A stretch of DNA of 64,000 nucleotides, taken from Pseudozyma flocculosa PF-1 (lineage: Eukaryota; Basidiomycota; Ustilaginomycetes; Ustilaginales; Ustilaginaceae). Made by a program: the position numbers and the translations under genes. Location of the stretch: NCBI RefSeq assembly GCF_000417875.1, contig NW_006920894.1:104417-168416 (forward strand), written 5' to 3'. The notes beneath the pieces were generated by a model. That model saw only the letters and a program-made list of their open reading frames with translations, was not told the origin of the DNA and did not search any database. The stretch's first letter is position 1; each line of letters opens with the position of its first letter. This document shows positions 52,401 to 62,548 of this stretch, one piece after another.

Positions 52401-52788
52401 TGCGGACGTAGAAGAGGTTCTGCGGCGTTAGGAAGCCCTTGTTGAACAGCGTCGCCAGTGGCGGCTCGGTGTTGAAGGGATGCTTGCCCGTCAGGCGGAT
52501 CAGGCGCTCGTCTCGTGGGATCCAGCCGTCTGGCGTGTTGGCGTCTGCGGCGAGCGGCTGTACGGCCTCGGTCTGGGGTATCTTGGGGAGCACGGTCTCG
52601 TCGTACACGGGCCGAGGCGCGAATGGGTCGACCGTGACGAGCTCCGCATGGTCTTTTGGCTCGAGGATAGGGCTCGAGGGCTCTGGCGTTGTGAGGTGCG
52701 AGGTCGACGACGACGAGGAGCTCGACGAAGCGTCGAATTCCCGCCCGCGGATCGACGATGCCGACGAGGAAGGCGTCGAGGATTGCAT
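49479..52788 (-). CDS. NIA1: Nitrate reductase, molybdopterin/heme/FAD (sequence gap inside)
   Basis: The frame runs from the ATG at 52788 through residue 925 to a run of Ns (50011-49768), then resumes in another frame up to the TAG at 49481-49479. The enzyme reduces nitrate to nitrite with NAD(P)H. The molybdenum domain has Cys179 (TLVCAGNRRKEQ), followed by GAAGVSTGLFTGVYLADVL. The dimerisation domain contains RRITRVEVSLDDGKSW. The cytochrome b5 domain carries heme ligands His635 (DHPGGDQS) and His658 (FMAIHSID). The FAD domain has RAYTPYSG and the NAD(P) domain GGSGITP (about 866-872) and CGPPPMEKAV near the end. The C-terminus VERTVVFF is typical of the family. (GCCCTC)n codes for a Gly-Glu linker near the end. 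All cofactor sites are intact outside the gap. It is the leftmost gene of the nitrate cluster and diverges from NII1. Confidence 0.96.
49600..49633. repeat. (GCCCTC)n repeat coding for Gly-Glu linker
   Basis: About five hexamer copies within NIA1, read as alternating Gly and Glu in the loop before the final NAD(P)-binding motif. Confidence 0.85.
49768..50011. other. Assembly gap (244 Ns) inside NIA1
   Basis: A run of 244 N bases. The length is not a multiple of three and the reading frame differs on the two sides, so the stated size cannot be the true missing coding length. Both edges carry the same 8 bases (AAGATGTC on the plus strand), suggesting that the flanking contigs overlap or nearly meet. 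Confidence 0.95.
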
Positions 52789-53196
52789 CGTGGGTTGTTG
52801 CTCTGGTACAGGTATGGACTTGTCGTGAACGTCGATGTGTTGGTTTGGTGAGCAACAGCGGCAAAGTTGGATGAGATCGATGCTCGAGGCGCTGGCTTCT
52901 GCTGGAGGGTGATGGTGGAGCAGAGAAGGGATGGCAAGAAGCGGGGTACGAGGGCAGCACTGACTAGATGGCCTGGGGTAGCGCGGGGAAGCTGATGCCG
53001 CAAGCAGATGGTCTTAGAAAGCGGGGAAAGGATCGGAGGCCCCTCTGGCGGGCCGAGTGCCACGATGGCGAGGAGGTCGCGGCCGTACATGGGCTGTCAG
53101 AGGCAGAGCTAGAGTGCAGACCGGCGGCCCGTCAGCAGCAGCCTGACGATGGTTTCTGTCGGGCCTAAGCGGTCGGGTTGAAGGCGACCGCGATGT

Positions 53197-53238
53197 GATT
53201 GCGATTGCGATTGCGATTGCGATTGCGATTGCGATTGC
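53197..53238. repeat. (GATTGC)7 hexamer array
   Basis: Seven perfect copies, 409 bp upstream of the NIA1 start. It lies in the shared nitrate promoter region and is not part of any coding sequence I can support. Confidence 0.92.
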
Positions 53239-53314
53239 GATGACGAGCCCGGCCGAGGGCAAAGGGGAAGGCTGCCGTCGGGACGCCGATTAGATGGCAT
53301 GAGGGGCTGGCGGA

Positions 53315-53321
53315 CCAATCA
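53315..53321 (+). promoter_or_regulatory. CCAATCA box in nitrate promoter region
   Basis: A perfect CCAATCA 527 bp upstream of NIA1, consistent with CBF/NF-Y binding. Function is inferred. Confidence 0.35.
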
Positions 53322-53745
53322 GCTCGCCGCGATGGTAGCCAACAAGGCCCGGCCGACGGCCAATCGCTTGCATCGTGATTTGAGATTTAGCACGGCGGCG
53401 GCGCCAATGTCGGCGCTGGTGCGACGGACGGGTGTCGTGTAAGGGCTAGGGCGATAAGGAACGCCGAAGGCGAGGCGCGGGTCTCGGTTGATGGGAGCGG
53501 CGGTGCTGGCTGATGATGGACAGCGAGCAGAAGCTTCGATGGCAGCAGCGAGAGGGACCCAGGCGCCAAACACGCTCGGCGCGCTGCGGGCTGAGGCGAG
53601 GAATGTCTACGGCGGTTAGGCTGGCCGCGGTGCCGGTCCGGCCCAGGAGATCTGGATTGCCACCCAAGAAATCCGTTTCGACCATTTTCTATTTCTGGAC
53701 GCGGCCGACGTGCGACGGGACGCCTGACGACGCCACAAAGAGAGA

Positions 53746-53779
53746 GATAAGGAGATAAGCGCGCCTGCCCATTCTTATC
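53746..53779. promoter_or_regulatory. Core GATA triplet
   Basis: GATAAG at 53746 and 53754 in tandem and CTTATC at 53774 within 34 bp, about 600 bp upstream of NII1 and 960 bp from NIA1. Closely paired GATA sites are the established requirement for strong AreA/Nit2 binding. Confidence 0.6.
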
Positions 53780-54376
53780 TGCCCGCTTCCTTCCCACCTC
53801 GTCCATCGTCCATCGTCCAATTAGCATCCTCTGATAACCACCTCGCAAGCCAAGGCGGACTTCGTCTAGACGAAGACGGTACGCTGCCACGCTCACCCAC
53901 ATCGCACCCGCCTGCCATCTCCGCAATCAGGCCACGATGCCGCCCGGCGTCCATGCCCGTGGTCTTATCAGCTGCGGCATCTTCCGCTTCAATTGCGTTG
54001 CATGCCTGCCAGCCGGCGCCCCGCCTTCGCCGACGGCACTTTGATCCCTGTTCTGCTTCGCTCCCTCGTCTGCCAGCAATCTGCCCTGATCCTTCCGTGA
54101 AGACCCGGTGCGGGGAAGCCGGCACCAGAGGGCCCGTCCGCTCAGGTCAAGACTGGCGCCTGCTCGATGTGCTGGGGCAACAAAACTCTCGACGACTTCG
54201 TCCGAGGAAGTTCTCAAACGACAACCACATCCCACCTTCTCGCCTCTCTACACCTTGCCAGGCGCCACTTCACGGCCAACGACTCCGGCGCCAGCCTCTC
54301 CCAGACCTAAGGTTCCTCTTTCCCCGGCCAGACACTCCGGCACATCCACCGCCGCACACACAGCTGTACAGCAAAC

Positions 54377-57300
54377 ATGGCGCCAATTCCAACAGAAGTG
54401 GCCTACACGCCCACCGACTCGCTCTCACATTGTTGCTCGAGCTCCGAATCCGGCATCGACAATGCACCCCTCACAAGAGCGACAACACCAGACTCGTCCG
54501 CCTCGTCGGTCGCAGGCAGGAGGAGGCACGCCGTCGTCGTCGGCCTCGGCATGGTCGGCATCGCCTTTGTCGAGAAGCTGCTCAAGTACGACCTCGAAGG
54601 CGGCCGCGAAGAGTGGCAGGTGACCGTCATCGGCGAGGAGCCCCACATCGCCTACAACCGCGTCGGACTCACCCAGTACTTTACCAACCGCAGTATCGAG
54701 GCGCTCTACCTCAACCCGCTCGCCTGGTACTCGTCGCACGCCAAGGGCAAGCTCACATACCACACCTCGGACCCCGCAGTGGCCATCGACGCCGAGGCCA
54801 AGGTCGTCAAGACGGCAAAGGGCCTCGAGATCGAGTACGACGAGTGCATCCTGGCCACCGGCTCCGACGCGGCATTGCCACCCTACATCTCGCGCAAGCG
54901 CTTCTTCGAGACCAAGGGCACCTTCGTCTACCGCAGCATCCAGGATCTCGACGACATCATCGGCTACGCTCAAGACGCACCAAGCACGCTCGGGCGGCGC
55001 ATCCGCAAGGCGGCGGTCATCGGCGGCGGCCTCTTGGGCCTCGAAGCTGCAAAAGCGCTCCTCGACCTCGACGAGGTCGACCAGGTGGTGCTGGTCGAGC
55101 GCAACCGCTGGGTGCTCAGCCGGCAGCTGGACCAGGAGGGCGGTACCATGGTGCTCGACAAGGTGCGCGACCTCGGCGTCGAGGTCCTCCTTCAGGCGAG
55201 GGTGCGCGACCTTCAGTGGGACGGGACGGACCGCCTCACTGGCATGGTGCTCGAGGCCAAGGACGGCAAGCCAGAAGAGGTCTTTGAGGTCGACATGCTC
55301 GTCTTTGCCGTCGGTATCAAGGCGCGCGACGAGCTGGCCACCTCCATCACGCCCTACTCGCCCGCCATTCACAAGCGCGGCGGCGGATTCGTGGTCGACA
55401 CCCGCCTCAGCACGTCGATCCCGCACCTCTACGCCATTGGCGAGTGCGCATCCTTCCTCGACCAGACCTTCGGCCTGATCGCGCCCGGCGTCGAGATGGC
55501 CGAGGTGCTCGCCTTCAACCTCACCGAGGGCCCGCATCACAAGCTGCGCGACATGAAGGCGCCGGACGTCAGCACCAAGCTCAAGCTGATGGGCGTCGAT
55601 GTGGCCTCGTTCGGAGACTTCTTCGCCGACCAGGGCAAGATCAGCAAGCCGCTCCCCTCGGCCGGCCGGGCCGCTGCAAGGAAGGGCGCCATCGCCATCC
55701 CGCCGCCCGAAGAGGTCAAGAAGCAGGTCAAGGCCCTCACCTACCGCGACCCCTTCTCGGACGTCTACAAGAAGTACATCTTCACCGCCGACGGCAAGTA
55801 CCTGCTCGGCGGCATGATGGTCGGCGACGTAAAGGACTACATCAAGCTCGTCAGCCTCACAACCAAGGGCATGGCGATCGAGAAGCCGCCCGCCGAGCTC
55901 ATCGTCGGCGCCAAGAAGGAGGGCGAGGACGAGGGCGCCGACCTGCCCGACGACGCCCAGATCTGCAGCTGCCACAACGTCACCAAGGGCATGGTGGTGC
56001 AGTGCGTCAAGGACGGCGGCATCCGCTCCTTTGGCGAGATGAAGGCCAGCACCAAGTGCGGCTCCGGCTGCGGCGGCTGCGTGCCCCTCGCCACCAGCAT
56101 CTTCAACAAGGCGCTGAAGGAGGCCGGCGTCGAGATCTCCAACCACCTCTGCGCTCACTTCGCCTACTCCCGCCAGGAGCTCTTCCAGATCGTCAAGTTC
56201 AAGAAGCTCAAAGACTTCTCGACGGTCATGCGAACGGTGGGCAAGACGCCCAACAGCCTCGGTTGCGAGGCGTGCCGGCCGGCGGTGGGCAGCATCCTCA
56301 GCTCGCTCTACAACGAGTGGATCATGCAGCCCTCGCTGCGGCAGACGCAGGACACCAACGACCGCTACCTCGCCAACGTGCAGCGCGACGGCACCTACAG
56401 CGTGGTCCCCCGGCTGCCGGCGGGAGAGGTGACGCCGGCCGGCCTCAAGGCGATCGGCGAGGTGGCGGACAAGTTCAAGCTGTATACCAAGATCACCGGC
56501 GGCCAGCGTATCGACATGTTTGGCGCCAAGAAGCAGGACCTGCCGGCCATCTGGGAGATACTGGTCGACGCCGGCTTCGAGAGCGGTCACGCGTACGGCA
56601 AGGCGCTGCGCACCGTCAAGTCGTGCGTCGGCAGCACGTGGTGCCGGTACGGCGTCGGAGACTCGGTCGGCCTGGCGCACGAGCTCGAGTCGCGCTACAA
56701 GGGCATTCGCGCGCCGCACAAGTTCAAGGGCGGCGTCTCGGGCTGCGTGCGCGAGTGCGCCGAGGCTCAGGGCAAGGACTTTGGCCTGATCGCCACCACC
56801 AAGGGCTGGAACGTCTACCTGGGCGGCAACGGCGGCGCCAAGCCGCGCCACGCCGAGCTCGTCGCCGAGGACGTGACCAAGCGGCAGGCCATCAAGATCC
56901 TCGACCGCTTCATCATCTTCTACATCCGCTCGGCCGATAAGCTCGAGCGGACGGCGAGGTGGATCGAAAAGTTCCCCGGCGGCATCAAGGGGCTCAAGGA
57001 GGTCATCGTCGACGACAAGCTGGGCATCTGCGCCGATCTGGAAAAGGAGATGGAGGTGCTGGTCGGCACCTACCACTGCGAATGGACCAACGTGGTCAAG
57101 GATCCGCTGCGCAAGAAGGCCTTCAAGCAGTTTGTCAACACCGACGAGACCCAAGCGGTCTCGGAGATGATCACCGAGCGCGAGCAGCAGCGGCCGGCCG
57201 ACTGGCCCGTCGACAGCAGCCCGCTTCGCTTCAGCGTGCTCGACGTGGCCAAGTCGGCGCCGTGGGAGTTCCGGCCGGTCTGCCGCCTCTCGGACCTGGA

Positions 57301-57859
57301 CAGGCAGGACGACTCGCCGACGAGCGCCACGATCAAGTACGGCGACGTCCAGATCGCCGTGTGGAACATCCCCGGGCGCGGTCTGCGGGCGGCGCAGAAC
57401 ATGTGCCCGCACCGGCGCGCGTTTGTGCTCAGCGACGGCCTGATCGGCGAGGACGCAAAGGGGCGCGACTACGTCTCGTGCCCGCTGCACAAGCGCAACT
57501 ACCTTCTCAGCGCCAAGTCCGACGAGGAGGGCGGCAACTGCACCAACGACGGCGACTACTCGATCATGACGTTCGAGACCAGGGCCGACGAGGAGACCGA
57601 CACCGTCTACCTCCGACTCCCGCCCACCGACGCCCTCGACGCCGTCCTCTCGACGTCCAAGTGGATGCTGAGGAAGGCCACCGAGGAGTCGGACCTCATC
57701 GCCGGTGGGCAGTCGCACTCGATCGAGATCACCGGCCCCCTCAGCGACGCCGAGACGGCTTCCAAGCAGCGCCCGTCCTCGTCCGACTCTCAGCCCTCTT
57801 CTTCTTCGCCGGCTGCGCCAAAGAAGGCGTCTTGCGGCGAGAGCGCCCTAGACTGGTAG
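54377..57859 (+). CDS. NII1: Nitrite reductase [NAD(P)H], siroheme, with Rieske domain
   Basis: A single 1160-residue frame with an AAACATGG start context. The enzyme reduces nitrite to ammonium. Domain order: FAD-binding Rossmann (GLGMVG, 56-61), NAD(P)-binding Rossmann (GGGLLG, 216-221), a BFD-like [2Fe-2S] domain (ICSCHNVTKG and KCGSGCGGC, about 529-570), then the sulfite/nitrite reductase core. The siroheme-[4Fe-4S] ligands appear as CVGSTWC (C-x5-C) and CVRECAEAQGKDFG (C-x3-C), about 750-803. A C-terminal Rieske-type [2Fe-2S] domain has CPH (1010-1012) and CPLH (1035-1038). A Ser-rich tail follows. All ligands are present, so the enzyme should be functional. It is transcribed away from NIA1 and towards the transporter gene. 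Confidence 0.97.
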   Translation: MAPIPTEVAYTPTDSLSHCCSSSESGIDNAPLTRATTPDSSASSVAGRRRHAVVVGLGMVGIAFVEKLLKYDLEGGREEWQVTVIGEEPHIAYNRVGLTQYFTNRSIEALYLNPLAWYSSHAKGKLTYHTSDPAVAIDAEAKVVKTAKGLEIEYDECILATGSDAALPPYISRKRFFETKGTFVYRSIQDLDDIIGYAQDAPSTLGRRIRKAAVIGGGLLGLEAAKALLDLDEVDQVVLVERNRWVLSRQLDQEGGTMVLDKVRDLGVEVLLQARVRDLQWDGTDRLTGMVLEAKDGKPEEVFEVDMLVFAVGIKARDELATSITPYSPAIHKRGGGFVVDTRLSTSIPHLYAIGECASFLDQTFGLIAPGVEMAEVLAFNLTEGPHHKLRDMKAPDVSTKLKLMGVDVASFGDFFADQGKISKPLPSAGRAAARKGAIAIPPPEEVKKQVKALTYRDPFSDVYKKYIFTADGKYLLGGMMVGDVKDYIKLVSLTTKGMAIEKPPAELIVGAKKEGEDEGADLPDDAQICSCHNVTKGMVVQCVKDGGIRSFGEMKASTKCGSGCGGCVPLATSIFNKALKEAGVEISNHLCAHFAYSRQELFQIVKFKKLKDFSTVMRTVGKTPNSLGCEACRPAVGSILSSLYNEWIMQPSLRQTQDTNDRYLANVQRDGTYSVVPRLPAGEVTPAGLKAIGEVADKFKLYTKITGGQRIDMFGAKKQDLPAIWEILVDAGFESGHAYGKALRTVKSCVGSTWCRYGVGDSVGLAHELESRYKGIRAPHKFKGGVSGCVRECAEAQGKDFGLIATTKGWNVYLGGNGGAKPRHAELVAEDVTKRQAIKILDRFIIFYIRSADKLERTARWIEKFPGGIKGLKEVIVDDKLGICADLEKEMEVLVGTYHCEWTNVVKDPLRKKAFKQFVNTDETQAVSEMITEREQQRPADWPVDSSPLRFSVLDVAKSAPWEFRPVCRLSDLDRQDDSPTSATIKYGDVQIAVWNIPGRGLRAAQNMCPHRRAFVLSDGLIGEDAKGRDYVSCPLHKRNYLLSAKSDEEGGNCTNDGDYSIMTFETRADEETDTVYLRLPPTDALDAVLSTSKWMLRKATEESDLIAGGQSHSIEITGPLSDAETASKQRPSSSDSQPSSSSPAAPKKASCGESALDW

Positions 57860-59722
57860 CCCTGTCCTTTGCATCCCGCCTTTGTTCTCGTCGCTCTGCC
57901 ATCCCCGTGAAGCCCTCTCTCCCTTTGTCCGTCCTCGTGGTCCCGACGTCACCTAGCAATCAGACTCCATGTGTACATAGCGCCTCGCCCTGCACCGCAC
58001 GCAAGCACAAACAATCTCATACCGCCTCTGATCCCTTTGTACAACCCTCCCCGCGAGTTCCGGCCAGTCTCCAGAGGTGGCTGAGAACGCCGGATTGAGT
58101 CAAGTCCCCGAGCGCTCCTGGGCATCCGATCGCGGGCCCGGCGAACCGGCTGCCTTATCTCTGACTCCGACCCTCTTCCGACGAAGGACGGGAAGCCAGG
58201 AGCGCACTAGATTGACCTTGCGGTACTGCACCTCGCCCCTGCTGCCTGCACGCGCAGCGCTGCGATCCGGTGCGACCCGACTGACAGCGAGGCGAGGGCA
58301 GGGGCGAGGGCAGGGCCAAGGGCGATAAGGGAAATTGCAAATTTCTGGGTGCGGCTGGTAGGCGGTCAGATAGCGCGCGCCGCCGGTTTGCCGTGCCGAA
58401 GCCGCACCCGGATCTTTCCTCGGTGCGCCTGCTTATCTTTTTGCGCCCTGCCCCGTTCCCGCCAGACCGCCTGCTGAGCGCCTAGGCTGTAAGCAAGCTC
58501 CCCTCGGCGTCGGCGCTAAACAGGGCAGGTGAGTCGAAGCACGACTCTGGCCCTTTCCATGCACGAGGGGCTGGTTCAAGGGCGTTGTTGATCGTCAGCA
58601 GAAGGCAACCTCGAGCAGCGGCGGCGTGAAAGGTGACGGCGCCGAGGTCGAGGGATCATCGGAGGAGCAATCGAACCAGACATCTTATCGCGGGCTGGTT
58701 TGAGGCGCTTCGTCAGGGGCAAGGACGAGTCATGTCGCACCGCCACATCGCCTAGCCTTATCTTCTCCGGTATGGGGCCCCCTAACAGGTCTCCTCTGAT
58801 TGGTCCTCTCCGCCTTTCTGAGCGCTTGCGATTATCTCGAACCATCTTCGCCCAGGCTCTGCCTCGAAGCGGCTAGGAGCGGTCGTGAACCGGCTCGTGG
58901 CCAACGTCCCCGGGAAGATCGTGGCCCAGCGATGTCGTGCAGGCACCAGGCGCAGCTTGGGTCGCACCCACCTTTGATCCACGGCGGGACGATGATGGCA
59001 CTCGTTTCCAGCTGCAGGCAGTCCCACCAGCCTCGGCTGCGCGAGATAGCAAAACGTTGCGATACGGATGGCGATTCCTCATTGGCAGATGGCTGTGCGT
59101 GCGTGCGTGCAACCTTCGGCGCTTGTCATCCATCAGCCGGTGTGTCCGGATTCGAGACGCTTCCAAGCCCCTCTGCCATCTAATCGTAATCGGATGTGGG
59201 TCGTCGTACAGCCGCGGCGCCACCGCGAGGCAAGCCAAGGCAAGGCGCTACGCTATCGTTCCGCTCCCTTCCGACGATCCGGCGATGTCATGCGCCTTCG
59301 TGAGTCCCCGCCCCTGGCTGATAACGGAACCGATCGACGACTGTCTTGCTGGCACGCGACAGCCATGCGCTGTTATCGTATCTCGTCCTTTCATCGCTAT
59401 CGTATCAGTCGCTACTCCAGGTCCGGAAGGTCTTCCGGCGTTGCGCATTGCTGCCTATCGAAAAGGCCCCTAGCAGCGAATAGTATTATAGAAGAAGACA
59501 GCCCGGTCTTCCCTACGAGGCGCTGCTCTTTCCTCTTCACGCAGCCACGACCCAACATCAGCGCAGGCCAAACACCGGACGCTGCTCACGACCTAGCCAC
59601 ACCGCCTTCGCAGTGACCACGCTCCCCATCACGACTTTCTGTTGACGCAGACCACCGTGACATCAGGCAAGCCACCGTACCACCGCCTAGACCAGTCTAC
59701 GAATCGGAACGACCTCAACACA
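57860..59722. promoter_or_regulatory. NRT2 upstream region with GATA cluster
   Basis: 1.86 kb between the NII1 stop and the transporter start. GATAAG-type sites lie at 58324-58329 (plus) and at 58154-58159, 58432-58437, 58684-58689 and 58757-58762 (minus). Weaker GATA cores occur near 58834, 59043 and 59330. A reverse CCAATCA (TGATTGG) is at 58797-58803. No TATA box is clear near the start. Frames within it overlap on both strands and are not supported as genes. Confidence 0.6.
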
Positions 59723-61600
59723 ATGTCAGCCAGCACACCTCCGTCCAAGAGGACTCCATCGAGCGAGGATGAAAAGTACGACCTCGAGATCGCCGAGGCG
59801 ATCCGCAACGCGCCCACGACGGCGGGCAACGGCGGCGGTGCGGACGCGCATCCGGGGATGGCCTCAATGCTCCGCATCGGCACCAACACGGGTGGCGTGG
59901 TGACATCGGAAGACTACATCACCGACGAGGAGCGCGAGATCAAGGAGATGCACGCACATGGCTACCACAAGTTCAAGTGGAGCTCGCTCTGGAGCCGCGC
60001 CGAAGTCAACCCGCTCAACGGTAAGTGCGAGCCGTGCCGCACCGCCTCTCGATGAGCTCACAAGCTCACGACTGACGGCCCCCTTCCACCGTCCCGTCCC
60101 CCTGCATCCGCTCGAGCAGGCAAGAGCTTCACGTTCCCCTTGCTACGCTTCTGGGATCCGTACTCGACCGCCTTTTGGTTGGCGACGCTTGGCTTCTTCG
60201 TCGCCTTCTTCTCGTGGTTCGCCTTCAGCCCGCTCGTGCCGGAAGCCGTCAGGGACGACCTCAAGCTGACGAGCGACCAGATTGTCAACTCCAACATGGC
60301 CTCGCTCGGCGGCACCGCCATCGTGCGCCTCGTGGCGGGACCGGCGTGCGACCGGTACGGCCCTCGCAAGGTGCTCGCCGTCCTCCTCATCCTCGGTGCT
60401 ATCCCCTCGGGCCTCGCCGCGCTGGTGACCAACATCAGCGGACTCGAGGCGGTGCGTTTCTTCATCTCGATCCTCGGCGGCACCTTTGTGCCTACGCAAG
60501 CATGGACGACGACCTTCTTCGACAAGTCGATCGTCGGCACCGCCAACTCGTTCTCGGGCGGCTGGGGCAACCTCGGCGGCGGCGTGACGGTGGCCGTCAT
60601 GATCGGGCTGTACGAGCGGTACAAGAAGGCGGGCTACTCGAGCCACCTCGCCTGGCGACTCTGCTTCCCTACGGTGCCCGTTCCGTGCCTCTTGCTTGTT
60701 GCCGCCATGATCCTGCTGCTTGGCAAGGACCACCCGGCGGGCAAGTGGAGCCGCCGACACCTCTTCAGCGGCACGGCGATTGCCGTGGCCCAGGGAGAAA
60801 AGGTGACCCTCGACCAGGCCGAGGTGATGGCGCAGCAGCAGGCGACGAGGGACAACGAAAAGGGCGGCGCCATCGCACCCGCCAAGACGGCCGACTTCCG
60901 CCCTGCCGCCAACGAGGCGGGCGACCAGCCGGTGGCCACCATCGACACGGCCCAGTCTGAGCCGCTGACGGCCAAGAGCCTCGGCCGCATCCTGCTCGAT
61001 CTGCGCGTGTGGATGTGCTTCAGCTGCTACCTCCTCACCTTTGGCCTCGAGACGGCCATGGACGCGGCGCTGCCCGGCCTGCTCACCACGCTCTTCAAGT
61101 CGAGCACCTTTACGGTCACCGACGCCGCCTTTGCCGCGTCGACCTACGGCCTGCTCAACCTCTTCGCCCGGCCGCTGGGCGGCATCGTGTCCGACCTGCT
61201 CTACGCGCGCTACGGCCTGCGCGCCAAGGTGCTGCTGCTGCTGGCCGCCGCCTTTTCGCAGGGCGTCTCGATGATCGGGCTGGGCTTCTACGTCAACAAC
61301 GGCGGCGCCAGCGTGGGCGGCGTCATCGGCTTCATCGTCCTCATCGGCGTCACTGGCTTTGTTGCCAACGGGGCCTGCTACTCGGTCTACGGCCACCTCC
61401 GCCCCAAGAACGTCGGCGCCGTCGCGGGCATCGTTGGCGCCGGCGGCAACGTGGGCGGCCTGATGTACACCGGCATCTTCAAGGCGCTCGCCGGCTCCAA
61501 GCCCGCGGGCAACCTCGGCACCAAGTTCTGGGTGGCGGGCGTCGTCAACGCCGCGGCGGTGCTGCCCTTCTTCTTTGTGCCGCTCGGCGACGCCGTCTAG
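59723..61600 (+). CDS. NRT2: High-affinity nitrate transporter, NRT2/CrnA
   Basis: Exon 1 (59723-60020) and exon 2 (60120-61600) encode 592 residues. It is a major facilitator superfamily member (NNP family) that imports nitrate, and nitrite, with protons across the plasma membrane. Exon 1 is a cytosolic N-terminus of about 100 residues. Exon 2 holds 12 membrane helices, with the MFS loop motif GPACDRYGPRKV between helices 2 and 3 and the nitrate signature GGWGNLGGG at about 246-254. The second signature region, GAGGNVGGLMYTGIFKAL, is in helix 11. A large charged loop of about 90 residues between helices 6 and 7 is the hallmark of fungal CrnA proteins. It is the third gene of the nitrate cluster. 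Confidence 0.96.
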
Positions 61601-62548
61601 GCCGCCAGGCTCCCCGTCCGAGTTGATGACGGCGTCTGGTCCGCGATTTCGGCTCGGCTACTTTGTATGATAGAACGGATCCTCTGAGCACGGGAATGAC
61701 AACGACCACGCATGATGATTCCATGAACGAACTCGAGGACAGGGCGTGATGAGAGCAGGGCAGGATGGCAGATGCATCGGCCAGGGCGGGTGTGCGGAAC
61801 ACGGGCATGTGTTGGAGGAGGGCTCCTCTCTGCACAGCCGCCGCCGCCGCCGCCGCCGCTCAAACATCCGCCCTGTGGTGGAAGCAGCAGCTGCCAGAAA
61901 GCGCCCCGATCCAGGCCCGGCTGACTGCCACCGATTGAGTCGTGACATTTTGGGAAAGAGCCCACCCGATGATTTTTGTGGCACGACCGCCCCCGATCTT
62001 ATTTTTTTGCCGTGCATGAAAAGCCAAAAATTCCCACGCCCGCCAGGCAACCTGGAAGCTGTCGCCCGGCGCCCGCAGGGCAAGGTGGGCCGCTTGCCCT
62101 GGCTTCAGAAAATCTCAAGGCTCGCACCCCGGGGCGGCCCTGGCCGGGGCCCGGGCTGGCAGGCGCTGGCTTGGCTTGGCTGGCTTGGGTGGCTGGCTGG
62201 ACCCACTCGCTCGCCGCCGGGCTGGCAGGCTGGCCTTGGCCGTGGCCGTGGCCGGGCGAGAGCGGCTGGCAACTCGAGTCCGACCGTGGCCGCCTTCCAC
62301 CTTCCTCTCCTCTTCCCCCTGTCACGACCATCCCCTCCCCTCAAGACCCTCCTGTGAGTACGACCTACCCGACAGCCAACGACGACGACGCCACACCATC
62401 GCGAGGATCAAGACCAACCATCATACCCAGCGGCCAACTTTCGCCAGGACATTTCCCGGCTGACTTTTCCGCCCGACTTGTCCTTCGCTCCGAACCTTCA
62501 CATACCACCTACCGACCGACCTTCGCGCCGACCCATACAACAGTCACA
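61601..62548. other. Intergenic, RPL3 promoter and possible 5' UTR intron
   Basis: 948 bp. It includes a (CCG)n run near 61838-61858 in the NRT2 3' region, and many GGCTGGCTTGGC-type motifs at 62150-62250. A possible 5' untranslated intron lies just before RPL3: GTGAGTACG at 62354 and acceptor ACAACAG ending at 62543, six bases before the ATG. The intron is inferred from consensus only. Confidence 0.45.

Larger units (their letters stand above)
52789..54376. promoter_or_regulatory. NIA1-NII1 divergent promoter region with GATA cluster
   Basis: 1.59 kb between the start codons of nitrate and nitrite reductase. GATAAG sites lie at 53453-53458, 53746-53751, 53754-53759 (plus) and at 53774-53779 and 53964-53969 (minus), with a TGATAAC at 53832-53838. 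Two sites spaced 8 bp apart and one inverted 15 bp further form the tight core. GATA factors of the AreA/Nit2 type use such paired sites for nitrogen derepression. A CCAATCA and a (GATTGC)7 array lie on the NIA1 side. Confidence 0.65.

Noticed and set aside
53197..53238. Hexamer array considered as CRISPR-like
   Set aside because: Direct tandem units of 6 bp with no spacers; a eukaryotic simple repeat.
54425..57718. Minus-strand frame of 1097 codons opposite NII1
   Set aside because: Shadow of the nitrite reductase gene; repeated Leu/Val/Asp/Ala composition and no domain.
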